13,981 bases of DNA, from positions 1 to 13,981 of the forward strand of contig DAOUWT010000041.1 in NCBI GenBank assembly GCA_030666985.1. The letters run 5' to 3'. The position numbers and the translations under genes were made by a program. This DNA is from Chloroflexota bacterium (GTDB lineage: Bacteria; Chloroflexota; Anaerolineae; Anaerolineales; UBA11858). How positions within the stretch are numbered: the first letter of the stretch is position 1; each line of letters begins with the position of its first letter. The notes under the pieces were generated by a model. It saw only the letters and a list, made by a program, of their open reading frames with translations. It was not told the origin of the DNA and did no database searches. Positions 1 through 5,927 of this stretch are shown here, one piece after another.

Positions 1-147
1 ATCGCGTTGAGAATTGTTGTATTTATAACCCATTTCAATGGGTTTTGTCTGCTAGCCTGCATTCATTCATAGGCTAGACAAGTGCGTTGCACCTGCGGGC
101 AGTACCCTGAGGAGCACCAATGAACAAAAAGATAGCCTTCATCCGAG
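1..147 (+). repeat. Direct repeat copy 1 (188-bp tandem unit, left copy)
   Basis: Bases 1-147 recur at 189-335 with an offset of 188. The 119 non-coding bases before the ATG are identical in both copies; only positions 137 and 140 differ. The repeat carries a hairpin followed by T's (27-46), a CTAGCCT/AGGCTAG inverted repeat (52-58 with 71-77), a GTGC/GCAC hairpin (82-92), a GAGGAG ribosome binding site and the first nine codons of the glycosyltransferase gene. The window starts inside the unit: its first seven bases are the right half of the hairpin that is complete at 180-195. Confidence 0.95.
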
Positions 148-158
148 CCACCGAATGA
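120..158 (+). pseudogene. Truncated 5' stub of a glycosyltransferase gene
   Basis: This ATG has the same GAGGAG ribosome binding site (109-114) as the intact gene at 308. It encodes MNKKIAFIRATE and then stops. The first nine residues equal those of the intact enzyme, after which the sequence runs into a palindromic repeat. The only two base differences from the intact copy, in the fourth-to-last and later shared codons (GCC/GCT Ala and TTC/TTT Phe), are both synonymous. I infer the remains of a once functional paralogue whose body was lost by recombination. It may still be translated as a 12-residue peptide, but nothing indicates a function. Confidence 0.7.
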
Positions 159-195
159 ATTCGGCGTCTAAAACACGAAACGCGATTTATCGCGT
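147..195. repeat. REP-like double hairpin
   Basis: Two short hairpins lie close together between the direct repeats: CCGAAT (151-156) pairs with ATTCGG (159-164), and ACGCGAT (180-186) pairs with ATCGCGT (189-195) over a two-base loop. The right arm of the second hairpin is also the start of repeat copy 2, and the same arm opens the window. The structure resembles dispersed extragenic palindromes; whether it is dispersed genome-wide cannot be seen here. Confidence 0.55.
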
Positions 196-335
196 TGAGA
201 ATTGTTGTATTTATAACCCATTTCAATGGGTTTTGTCTGCTAGCCTGCATTCATTCATAGGCTAGACAAGTGCGTTGCACCTGCGGGCAGTACCCTGAGG
301 AGCACCAATGAACAAAAAGATAGCTTTTATCCGAG
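189..335 (+). repeat. Direct repeat copy 2 (upstream region of intact glycosyltransferase gene)
   Basis: This is the right copy of the 188-bp unit. It contains the leader of the intact gene: the T-followed hairpin at 215-234, the inverted repeat 240-246/259-265, the ribosome binding site GAGGAG at 297-302 and the first codons from 308. Non-coding identity with copy 1 is complete. I see no convincing -35/-10 pair inside the unit. Confidence 0.95.
215..235 (+). terminator. Hairpin with T-run, terminator-like
   Basis: A perfect 8-bp stem, AACCCATT and AATGGGTT with a TC loop, is followed directly by TTTGTCT. The same structure occurs in the first repeat copy at 27-46. The shape fits a weak intrinsic terminator of whatever lies upstream, but the stem has only three G-C pairs. 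Since it sits in the leader of the glycosyltransferase gene it could also be a leader hairpin. Confidence 0.35.
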
Positions 336-1417
336 TCTGGAGCAAGCCGCCGATCAATGAGAGCGTGGAGCAGTTATTGCGTGACACGTTCCCGGAATAT
401 GACCTCGATATTATCGAACTGGCAAAAATCATCCGTGGAAGATTAGACATTGTGCTGATAAACCTGCTGCACGTTTTCAGGTTTTATGGCTTTGGGATTG
501 TATCCGGCAGGCGGAAGTTAAAAACTTGCTTTTGGCGCACCCCTTATATTTTCAAGCGAATCAAGAAATTGGTCGGGAATTTAATTGATCCTGAAGAGTA
601 CGACTTTTCGTTCCAATTGTATTCTCTCTACGACGCCAGTGTGGTGGGTTTACCCAATTATGTCTATACCGATCATACTCATCTGGAAAATTTAAATTAT
701 CCTGGGTTTGACTCTAGCATGTTATATGCGCAAGCTTGGATCAAGTTAGAAAGAACCGTCTACAAGAATGCAACCCAGATATTCATCCGGAGTTCGAATA
801 TCTCGCGCTCGCTTGTGGAGCAGTATGAGACCCCACATGAGAAGGTGTGCTGTGTTTATATGGGGAGTAATATTAAGCCACTGATCGATGAACCAGAAAA
901 TGAAGGATATTCCAATCAAAGCATTCTCTTTGTGGGGTTGGATTGGGAGCGCAAAGGAGGCCCTGAACTGGTCAAGGCTTTTGAGAAAGTGCTGCAAACT
1001 TACCCGGAGGCCCAGTTGACGATTGTTGGTTCTACCCCTGTGGTTGATTTGCCCAATTGTGAGGCCGTTGGCCGAGTCCCGCTGGAAGAGATGCTCGAAT
1101 ACTACCATGGGGCGTCGGTTTTCTGTTTGCCAACCAAACGAGAGCCATTTGGAGCGGTTTTTATCGAGGCCTTTTCTCGAAAGCTGCCCGTTGTCGCCAC
1201 CAATGTGGGGGCTATTCCCGATTTCGTTATTGATGGAGAGACTGGCTATCTTGTCGAAGTTGGCGACGTAGATGCCCTGGCCAAGGCGCTGACGGCACTG
1301 GTCGGCAATCCGGAGCGGTGCCGAGCCTTTGGTGAAGCCGGTTACAAGTTGGTCTCAGCTCGCTATAATTGGGAAGCAGTAGGAGCCTTGGTGCGGGAGA
1401 ATATCTTGGGATCGTGA
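308..1417 (+). CDS. Family 4 glycosyltransferase (GT-B fold)
   Basis: A 369-residue cytoplasmic or peripheral glycosyltransferase that probably adds a sugar from a nucleotide-sugar donor to a surface polysaccharide or glycolipid. The C-terminal Rossmann domain is clear from about residue 200. It begins with a conserved FVGLDWERKGG segment, typical of Glycos_transf_1 proteins. The EX7E donor-site motif is E279-PFGAVFI-E287, followed by the usual glycine-rich segment and GETGYLV. The N-terminal half is divergent, as expected for the acceptor-binding domain. Length fits the family. The ATG at 308 has GAGGAG five bases upstream, and the first codons are shared with the stub at 120. It stands alone on the plus strand. 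The substrate cannot be read from sequence; the nearby glycosidase and deacetylase-like genes make an exopolysaccharide role plausible. Confidence 0.9.
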   Translation: MNKKIAFIRVWSKPPINESVEQLLRDTFPEYDLDIIELAKIIRGRLDIVLINLLHVFRFYGFGIVSGRRKLKTCFWRTPYIFKRIKKLVGNLIDPEEYDFSFQLYSLYDASVVGLPNYVYTDHTHLENLNYPGFDSSMLYAQAWIKLERTVYKNATQIFIRSSNISRSLVEQYETPHEKVCCVYMGSNIKPLIDEPENEGYSNQSILFVGLDWERKGGPELVKAFEKVLQTYPEAQLTIVGSTPVVDLPNCEAVGRVPLEEMLEYYHGASVFCLPTKREPFGAVFIEAFSRKLPVVATNVGAIPDFVIDGETGYLVEVGDVDALAKALTALVGNPERCRAFGEAGYKLVSARYNWEAVGALVRENILGS

Positions 1418-1439
1418 TTATTCAGGCCCCGTTTAAACC

Positions 1440-1467
1440 TTGACAAAAACCATACTCCAGATATAAT
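1440..1467 (+). promoter_or_regulatory. Sigma-70 promoter of the cysM leader
   Basis: TTGACA (1440-1445) and TATAAT (1462-1467) are both exact consensus hexamers with a 16-bp spacer. Transcription would start near 1474, giving a leader of about 220 bases before the cysM ATG. Nothing else in the interval explains the pair. Confidence 0.85.
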
Positions 1468-1507
1468 TTACGTCAGTTTTCTCATATAAATCATGGAGGA
1501 ATCAAAC

Positions 1508-1543
1508 ATGTTTCATTGCACCTGTACGGGGTGGGGATCGTAG
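1508..1543 (+). CDS. Cysteine leader peptide of the cysM attenuator
   Basis: A short reading frame, MFHCTCTGWGS, with a strong ribosome binding site GGAGGA (1495-1500) seven bases before the ATG and a TAG stop at 1541-1543. Two of the 11 codons are Cys (TGC 1517-1519, TGT 1523-1525). It lies just downstream of a consensus promoter and upstream of a cysteine synthase gene. Regulatory segment 1 of the attenuator overlaps the codons after the second Cys, and segment 2 begins directly after the stop. An in-frame ATG at 1493 lacks a ribosome binding site, so I chose 1508. The peptide probably has no function of its own: ribosome position on it would report the supply of charged tRNA-Cys. Unconfirmed by comparison with other genomes. 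Confidence 0.7.
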   Translation: MFHCTCTGWGS

Positions 1544-1685
1544 CACTACCCGTCTCGTCAAAATTCTGGAATTACTAACGGTCAATAGACTGGCAAAGGG
1601 TAGTCGCGACCCCGCAAGCGTTCATATTCGAACTCAGAGCGGTAAGTGCGCTGCCCTTTTTTGATGTCTATTGACCGTTTTGTTT
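1526..1685 (+). promoter_or_regulatory. Candidate cysteine transcription attenuator
   Basis: Four segments can pair in mutually exclusive ways. Segment 1 (1526-1534) pairs with segment 2 (1546-1553): five Watson-Crick pairs, one bulge, then three more including a G-T wobble. Segment 2 as ACTACCC (1545-1551) pairs perfectly with segment 3, GGGTAGT (1598-1604). Segment 3 as AAAGGGTAG (1595-1603) pairs with segment 4, CTGCCCTTT (1651-1659, one wobble), whose end runs into six T's (1657-1662). Stalling at the leader-peptide Cys codons would mask segment 1, allow 2:3 and block the 3:4 terminator. With cysteine present, the ribosome reaches the stop, covers segment 2 and lets the terminator form. 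The pairings are seen; the mechanism is inferred. Confidence 0.65.
1577..1685 (+). terminator. Long terminator hairpin before cysM
   Basis: A perfect 14-bp inverted repeat, AACGGTCAATAGAC (1577-1590) with GTCTATTGACCGTT (1666-1679), encloses attenuator segments 3 and 4 and is followed by TTTTGTTT (1678-1685). Inner helices stack within it: 1595-1603 with 1651-1659, CGC 1605-1607 with GCG 1648-1650, and CCGC 1612-1615 with GCGG 1639-1642. The whole forms one extended hairpin ending just before the cysM ribosome binding site (AAAGGAGA, 1686-1693), which stays unpaired. Confidence 0.65.
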
Positions 1686-1697
1686 AAAGGAGAAACT

Positions 1698-2657
1698 ATG
1701 ACCACACAGCTAAACACAATTTCGGTCCCACCGACCTCGCATCCAATCGATGTGGAGGGCATGGCTTTGCTGAAGGCTGTGGGAGATACCCCGCTGCTAC
1801 CTCTGCGCTACGTTACTAAACATATCTCCCCCAATGTCCAGGTCTACGCCAAGGCCGAATGGCTCAACCCTGGGGGTTCGGTGAAAGATCGTCCCGCTTT
1901 CAACATTATCCGAACGGCTTTATTCGAGGGCCAGCTTTTCCCTGGGATGCGCTTGCTGGATTCCACTTCTGGGAACATGGGGATCGCCTATGCTACTTTT
2001 GGGGCTGCTCTTGATGTACCCGTGACCATGGTGATGCCAGAGAATTCCAGCCCAGAACGTGTTGCCATCCTGCGTGCTTTAGGGGCAGAACTGATTTTTA
2101 CCGACGCTGTGGAAGGTTCCGACGGAGCTATTCGAAGCGTTCGCAAGATTGCCCAGGAACACCCCGAACGGTACTATTACGCTAATCAATATGATAACGC
2201 GGCTAACTGGCAAGCCCATTATCATAGCACCGGTCCTGAGATCATTTCCCAGACAGGGGGAGAAATCACGCACTTTGTGGCCGGGTTGGGAACATCCGGG
2301 ACTTTTATGGGCGTCACCCGCGCCTTGGGGGAATATAACCCCTCAATACAGGCCATCGCTGTCTTGCCTGATGCACTTTCCCATGGTTTGGATGGCCTCA
2401 AGTACATGTCCACCGCCATTCAGCCGGGTATCTATGACCCCGCCACCCCAGACCGCACCTTAGAGGTTGCTACCGGGGCAGCTTACGAGATGGTTCGTCG
2501 TTTGACCCGCGAGGAAGGCTATTTTGTTGGCATCTCCTCTGGGGCGGCGGCTGTGGCGGCCCTGCGAGTGGCCGAAGAATTGGATGAAGGCGTGGTGGTT
2601 ACTATTTTTCCTGACGCTGGATACAAATACCTCAGCGATAAGGCTCTTTGGAGCTAA
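1698..2657 (+). CDS. cysM: CysM-type cysteine synthase (PLP-dependent)
   Basis: A 319-residue fold-type II PLP enzyme that forms cysteine from an activated serine (O-acetyl- or O-phosphoserine) and a sulfur donor. PLP lysine K63 lies in NPGGSVKDRP. The substrate loop STSGNMG, phosphate loop GTSGT and C-terminal ISSGAA are all present. The segments PENSSPERVAIL, GPEII with EITHFVAGLGTSGT, and DAGYKYLS resemble mycobacterial CysM, which uses thiocarboxylated CysO, more than classical CysK. That points to a sulfur-carrier-fed or phosphoserine-using enzyme but does not prove it. No CysO or Mec gene is adjacent. The ATG at 1698 has AAAGGAGA just upstream; an in-frame TTG at 1671 lies within the terminator stem and is less likely. 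Expression is probably governed by the cysteine attenuator in the leader. Confidence 0.88.
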   Translation: MTTQLNTISVPPTSHPIDVEGMALLKAVGDTPLLPLRYVTKHISPNVQVYAKAEWLNPGGSVKDRPAFNIIRTALFEGQLFPGMRLLDSTSGNMGIAYATFGAALDVPVTMVMPENSSPERVAILRALGAELIFTDAVEGSDGAIRSVRKIAQEHPERYYYANQYDNAANWQAHYHSTGPEIISQTGGEITHFVAGLGTSGTFMGVTRALGEYNPSIQAIAVLPDALSHGLDGLKYMSTAIQPGIYDPATPDRTLEVATGAAYEMVRRLTREEGYFVGISSGAAAVAALRVAEELDEGVVVTIFPDAGYKYLSDKALWS

Positions 2658-2695
2658 TTTTAGGGAGGGCCGGGGGAGGGGCAGGCCCAGCCCCC

Positions 2696-2912
2696 TGCGG
2701 GGTACACCTTCCCCACGGGGCTACATCTTCCCCCACGGGGCATGTCTCCCCCTTGCGGGGCACACCTTCCCCACGGGCTACATCTTCCTCCCTGCGGGGC
2801 ACATTTTCCCCACGGGCTACATCTTCCCCTGCGGGCTGCATATTCCCCACCCCCCGTCCCTCCCCTGCGGGGCATGTCTTCCCCCGCGCCACATCCCCCC
2901 CTCACGCGGCAC
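2696..2912. repeat. GC-rich degenerate tandem array, about 20-bp units
   Basis: About nine imperfect units follow the pattern CGGGGCTACATCTTCCCC with connecting TG or CA. Two main variants alternate (GCACACCTTCCCC and CTACATCTTCCCC), so a higher-order period of about 38 bp shows in 2750-2840; a third variant (GCATGTCT) appears twice. The array occupies the convergent space between cysM and the GHL15 gene. It is open in several frames on both strands because of base composition; I see no credible gene in it. Confidence 0.8.
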
Positions 2913-2950
2913 GTTTCACTCTTCACTCCTCACTCTTCACTTTTCACTCC
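2913..2950. repeat. TTCACTCT minisatellite
   Basis: Repeats of TTCACTCT, TTCACTCC and TTCACTTT fill this stretch. On the minus strand it reads as GTGAAAAGTGA and supplies the last codons and stop of the GHL15 gene. A related run, GTGAAAAGTGAAACGTGAAA, occurs at 8168-8187. Confidence 0.75.
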
Positions 2951-4142
2951 CCACCACAATGCTTGCCTGATGGGTTTTGGGGTTCACTTGGACTTGTCCC
3001 CGCTGGAAATCCCGAACCCAAAAATCCCCGTCCTGGTAGCGTGCGCCGAGGGGGAGGCCCAGGTCGAAGGCGTAGTTGGGGTAGGAACGAATTACTTGGT
3101 GGTGATTGGCGAGGCTGTAGCGAAAGGACGCTCTCCCTTCTGTGATGAGCAAATAGGAGGCAAAGGCAAAACGCTGGCGGTCTGTGTCGTCCCGGTCACC
3201 TTGGGCAATGAGGATGATTTCTTTCCCCATTTCTTGGGTCTGCTCGGCTAGTTGGAGATGCTCTTCCCAGCGGTCGGGCCAGCGGTAATGATCGTGCCAA
3301 TCAACGACCCAGGCTTCTACCATGGCCCCGTCCAAATAGTTGAGGTAGCGGAACCACACTTCTGTGTTGTCCAGGGAGATGATATTTGCGTAGAGAGGGC
3401 GCCCCTGGGGTTGGAAATATTCGCTATAAATATAGTCCAAGAAGCCCACTGTTGCCTCCTGGAAACCGGCATGGGAGGGATATTTTTCTAAACCGACATT
3501 TTCGTGTTTTTGGAGGCTGGCTTCCACGTTGTCCAAAAACACTCCCTCCCAGCCGAGTTCTTCTTGTGCCCTGCGGGCCCTTTGGAGCCAAAACGCACGC
3601 CATTCTGGGTTGCCGGGGTCCATGTAGAAAAAGCGTTCGCTATCTTCGATCCGATTTCCGTTTCTATCTAGCAAGAACCAGCCGGGATGTTCTTGGCTGA
3701 TGCGGCAGAAATCCCCTGCCTCATAGGCGACCTGGTTTCCCCAGGGGGTGCTTTCACAATCTCCGGGATCCATGATGGCGTCGAAGCGCAGGTATTCCAA
3801 TATGGGCGCGGTCACGCCCAATTCTTTGAGTTTGTCACGTTCTTCTTCGTCTTTTTTGGTTAAGATGAAAGTATCGAATTGGGCTGCTACGGTCTCTAAG
3901 TCACCGTTCTGAGGGGGTTTGTAGAACCATACTAATTGGACAGGTTCTCCGGGGAAGATGTATGCTTCTGGGTAGCGATCTGGTTGGGGGGGGATTGAGG
4001 AGGGGGCAGAGATTTTCGGGATAGATTCCAAAACCTCTGGGTTTTCTAGGGTATATATGTAAATAATGGCTACTATCCCCACCAAGACGAGCGCAAAGAT
4101 CGCAATCAGGATCAGGATTAAGGTAAGTTTTCGTTGTTTCAT
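2937..4142 (-). CDS. Membrane-anchored GHL15-type glycoside hydrolase-like protein
   Basis: A 401-residue protein with a single N-terminal membrane segment (residues about 6-30, after MKQRK), then a proline-rich linker to about 58 and an extracytoplasmic TIM-barrel-like domain. FYMDPGNPEWR (172-182) and GWEGVFLDNVE (197-207) with acidic D204 match the hypothetical glycosyl hydrolase family 15 (PF14885) pattern. It may cleave or trim a polysaccharide, but activity has not been established for much of this family. It follows the amidohydrolase gene by 15 bases, and its ribosome binding site TAGGAG overlaps that gene's stop, so the two are probably co-translated. Its last residues GSEK and stop lie inside the TTCACTCT minisatellite, so the C-terminus may have been set by repeat insertion. 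Confidence 0.8.
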   Translation of the reverse strand: MKQRKLTLILILIAIFALVLVGIVAIIYIYTLENPEVLESIPKISAPSSIPPQPDRYPEAYIFPGEPVQLVWFYKPPQNGDLETVAAQFDTFILTKKDEEERDKLKELGVTAPILEYLRFDAIMDPGDCESTPWGNQVAYEAGDFCRISQEHPGWFLLDRNGNRIEDSERFFYMDPGNPEWRAFWLQRARRAQEELGWEGVFLDNVEASLQKHENVGLEKYPSHAGFQEATVGFLDYIYSEYFQPQGRPLYANIISLDNTEVWFRYLNYLDGAMVEAWVVDWHDHYRWPDRWEEHLQLAEQTQEMGKEIILIAQGDRDDTDRQRFAFASYLLITEGRASFRYSLANHHQVIRSYPNYAFDLGLPLGARYQDGDFWVRDFQRGQVQVNPKTHQASIVVGSEK

Positions 4143-4157
4143 GAGGGTTCAAAACTC

Positions 4158-5741
4158 CTAAATTTTCTCTTTTCTTCCCGCAAAACTATTCCAGAGCATT
4201 CCCATGATTCCCATGCCGGGTTTATATTCTTCTCCGCGTAAAAATAGCTTTTCAACCTTTAGTGAACGCAAATCTTTGGGATTAAGTTCTAAGGGATTTT
4301 GGTTCAAGATCACCATATCCGCTATTTTGCCTTTTTCTAGGCTGCCGCGTTCTTTTTCATCAAAAGACGTCCAGGCTACTTCGTAGGTGTACATTTTTAG
4401 AGCATCTACGATCGAGAGGGATTGGCTGGGATCGTAGGGATGGTTACAAGCCCCGTAGATGCCTTCGATGGGGTCGGGATAGGTGACGGGAGCATCTGAA
4501 CCGCCGCTGAGGTGGATGCCAGCGTCCAACATGGATTGCAAAGGCGAGCTTCCCTTGACGCGGTCGCCGAGGATTTTGGTCAAGTAGTCCACAGGCTCCA
4601 AGGGGCTGATTAAAAATCCGGGCTGGAGGGTGATGCCAATCCCCAGCGCGGCGATTTTCTTCAAATCATCGGGCCGAATCAGGCAAGCGTGGATGATGGT
4701 GTGCCGGTGGTCGGCGCGAGGGTAATCGGCCAGGGCAGCCTCAATGGCGCTCACGGCCCGGGAGACGGCCGCGTCCCCGATGGCGTGCATTTCGACTTGC
4801 AAGCCGGCCCGATTTGCCCGTTTGACGAATTCAAATACCTCTTCTTCACTTTGGTAGAGTATGCCTTTGTTGTCCGGGTCGTTGCTATAGGGTTCGTGGA
4901 GGGCGGCGTCACAGGCCCCAAAGCAGCCATCCAGGGCGGTAGCGAAACATCCCCCAATGCGGGGAAGTTTACGCTTTAGCACCTTTTCAACATCCATGGT
5001 TTGGAAGAATAAGCGTGTTTGGAATTGATTTGCCTTTGTGGCAGCTTTGGCTATCAAGCTTACGAGCATAATGTCGAGGTCATTGGGAAAACCGATGCCT
5101 TCGGTGGCGTGAATTAATCCAATCCCTTTTTCTGCTAAAAGGTCAAAGCCTTTTATTATACTTGTCACGAGATCAAGGGGAGGAACCAACGAGGTCGCAT
5201 AATCAGTCCCTGCGAAATATGATTCATTGAAGAGATGGCCTTTCTCCTCTTTGAAACCGGGCAGGGTTTTAACTTCGTCGGGGAATTTTTCTAGCATTTT
5301 TGTATTAAAAACGGCTGAGTGGCCATCATAACAAATGATAACCAAAGGTATATCAGGGCAGGCTTTATCTAGCTCTTTTCTATAGATCAAGCGTTTTTCT
5401 TCGACACTGTGTTTGGACACTCCAAAAGCGATAATGGCTTTCACTTTTTTGTTTTGGGCTATGAATTCCCGAATCATTTCTTGGATTTCGGGGATGTCAC
5501 GCGCTTTTCTGACGTCAAAGTAAGAGGCGGCGATTAGGGCCCAATTTGAGAAATGGAGGTGGCCGTCCCCAAAAGATGGCAGCAGAGCCTGATCCCCTAG
5601 CTCGATTGTCGAGCCAGTTTTGGCATATTCGGGAGGGAGTGTGTCTCCCACGTGGAGAATCCATCCCTGGTCTTCAACAAGATAATTATAGACATTGTTG
5701 TTGGCGTCTAAGGATATTATTTTTCCGTGATATGTACGCAT
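4158..5741 (-). CDS. YtcJ-like metal-dependent amidohydrolase
   Basis: A 527-residue cytosolic amidohydrolase (Amidohydro_3 type). Metal-ligand motifs are in the expected order: H61-L-H63 in FGDGHLHF, H319 in MHAIGD, H347 and H351 in HTIIHACL, and D416 in GGSDAP. The C-terminal GSLEKGKIADMVIL strand closes the small beta domain. YtcJ relatives hydrolyse amides or carbamates; the substrate is unknown. The start at 5741 (MRTYHGKIIS) has AAGGAGA about eight bases upstream. A longer frame back to 5858 exists only because the neighbouring repeat element is open, and it adds residues unlike the family. It is the first gene of a two-gene operon with the GHL15 gene. No carboxylated-lysine motif was confirmed. 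Confidence 0.85.
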   Translation of the reverse strand: MRTYHGKIISLDANNNVYNYLVEDQGWILHVGDTLPPEYAKTGSTIELGDQALLPSFGDGHLHFSNWALIAASYFDVRKARDIPEIQEMIREFIAQNKKVKAIIAFGVSKHSVEEKRLIYRKELDKACPDIPLVIICYDGHSAVFNTKMLEKFPDEVKTLPGFKEEKGHLFNESYFAGTDYATSLVPPLDLVTSIIKGFDLLAEKGIGLIHATEGIGFPNDLDIMLVSLIAKAATKANQFQTRLFFQTMDVEKVLKRKLPRIGGCFATALDGCFGACDAALHEPYSNDPDNKGILYQSEEEVFEFVKRANRAGLQVEMHAIGDAAVSRAVSAIEAALADYPRADHRHTIIHACLIRPDDLKKIAALGIGITLQPGFLISPLEPVDYLTKILGDRVKGSSPLQSMLDAGIHLSGGSDAPVTYPDPIEGIYGACNHPYDPSQSLSIVDALKMYTYEVAWTSFDEKERGSLEKGKIADMVILNQNPLELNPKDLRSLKVEKLFLRGEEYKPGMGIMGMLWNSFAGRKEKI

Positions 5742-5786
5742 GGTCTTATTTCTCCTTGTATATAAGAAAAAGTAAGCGTTCAGCCA

Positions 5787-5878
5787 TGTCACTCTGAGAG
5801 AGCGTTTTGTGCGAACGAAGAGTCTCCCTGCTCTCGATGTGGGAGATTCTTCGGGCAAAAAACGCCCTCAGAATGACA
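5787..5878. repeat. MITE-like element with terminal inverted repeats
   Basis: A 92-bp palindromic element. The left end begins TGTCACTCTGAGAG and the right end, read on the other strand, TGTCATTCTGAGGG. Both continue into GCGTTTT and a GAAGA-TCTCCC segment. Elements starting TGTCATTCTGAG are familiar as dispersed non-coding repeats in many bacterial genomes. It lies 45 bases upstream of the amidohydrolase start and may have carried in or displaced that gene's promoter. Confidence 0.75.
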
Positions 5879-5927
5879 CCCCCCTGAACGGTTACAAGAA
5901 AAGTCTGCTTTCTAGCGCAGCCGGCAG

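Noticed and set aside
1629..1665. tRNA-like segment (CTCAGAGCGGTAAGTGCGC)
   Set aside because: It resembles a D-arm but no acceptor, anticodon or T-arm partner exists around it, and it lies inside the terminator hairpin.
1590..1700. T-box riboswitch before cysM
   Set aside because: GGGTAGTCGCGAC is only faintly like the T-box core and lacks the TGGN bulge that pairs with the tRNA end. No specifier stem or AG-bulge motif was found. The leader-peptide attenuator explains the same bases better.
2696..2912. CRISPR array
   Set aside because: Units are contiguous and degenerate with no unique spacers; it is a minisatellite.
2524..3145. Plus- and minus-strand open frames with Pro/Gly/His-rich repeats
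   Set aside because: They are open because of the GC-rich array, in several frames at once, and have no ribosome binding sites or family resemblance.
5885..5927. Intrinsic terminator after the UPF0158 fusion gene
   Set aside because: On the minus strand CTGC/GCAG can pair before ACTTTTCTT, but a four-base stem is too weak to report.
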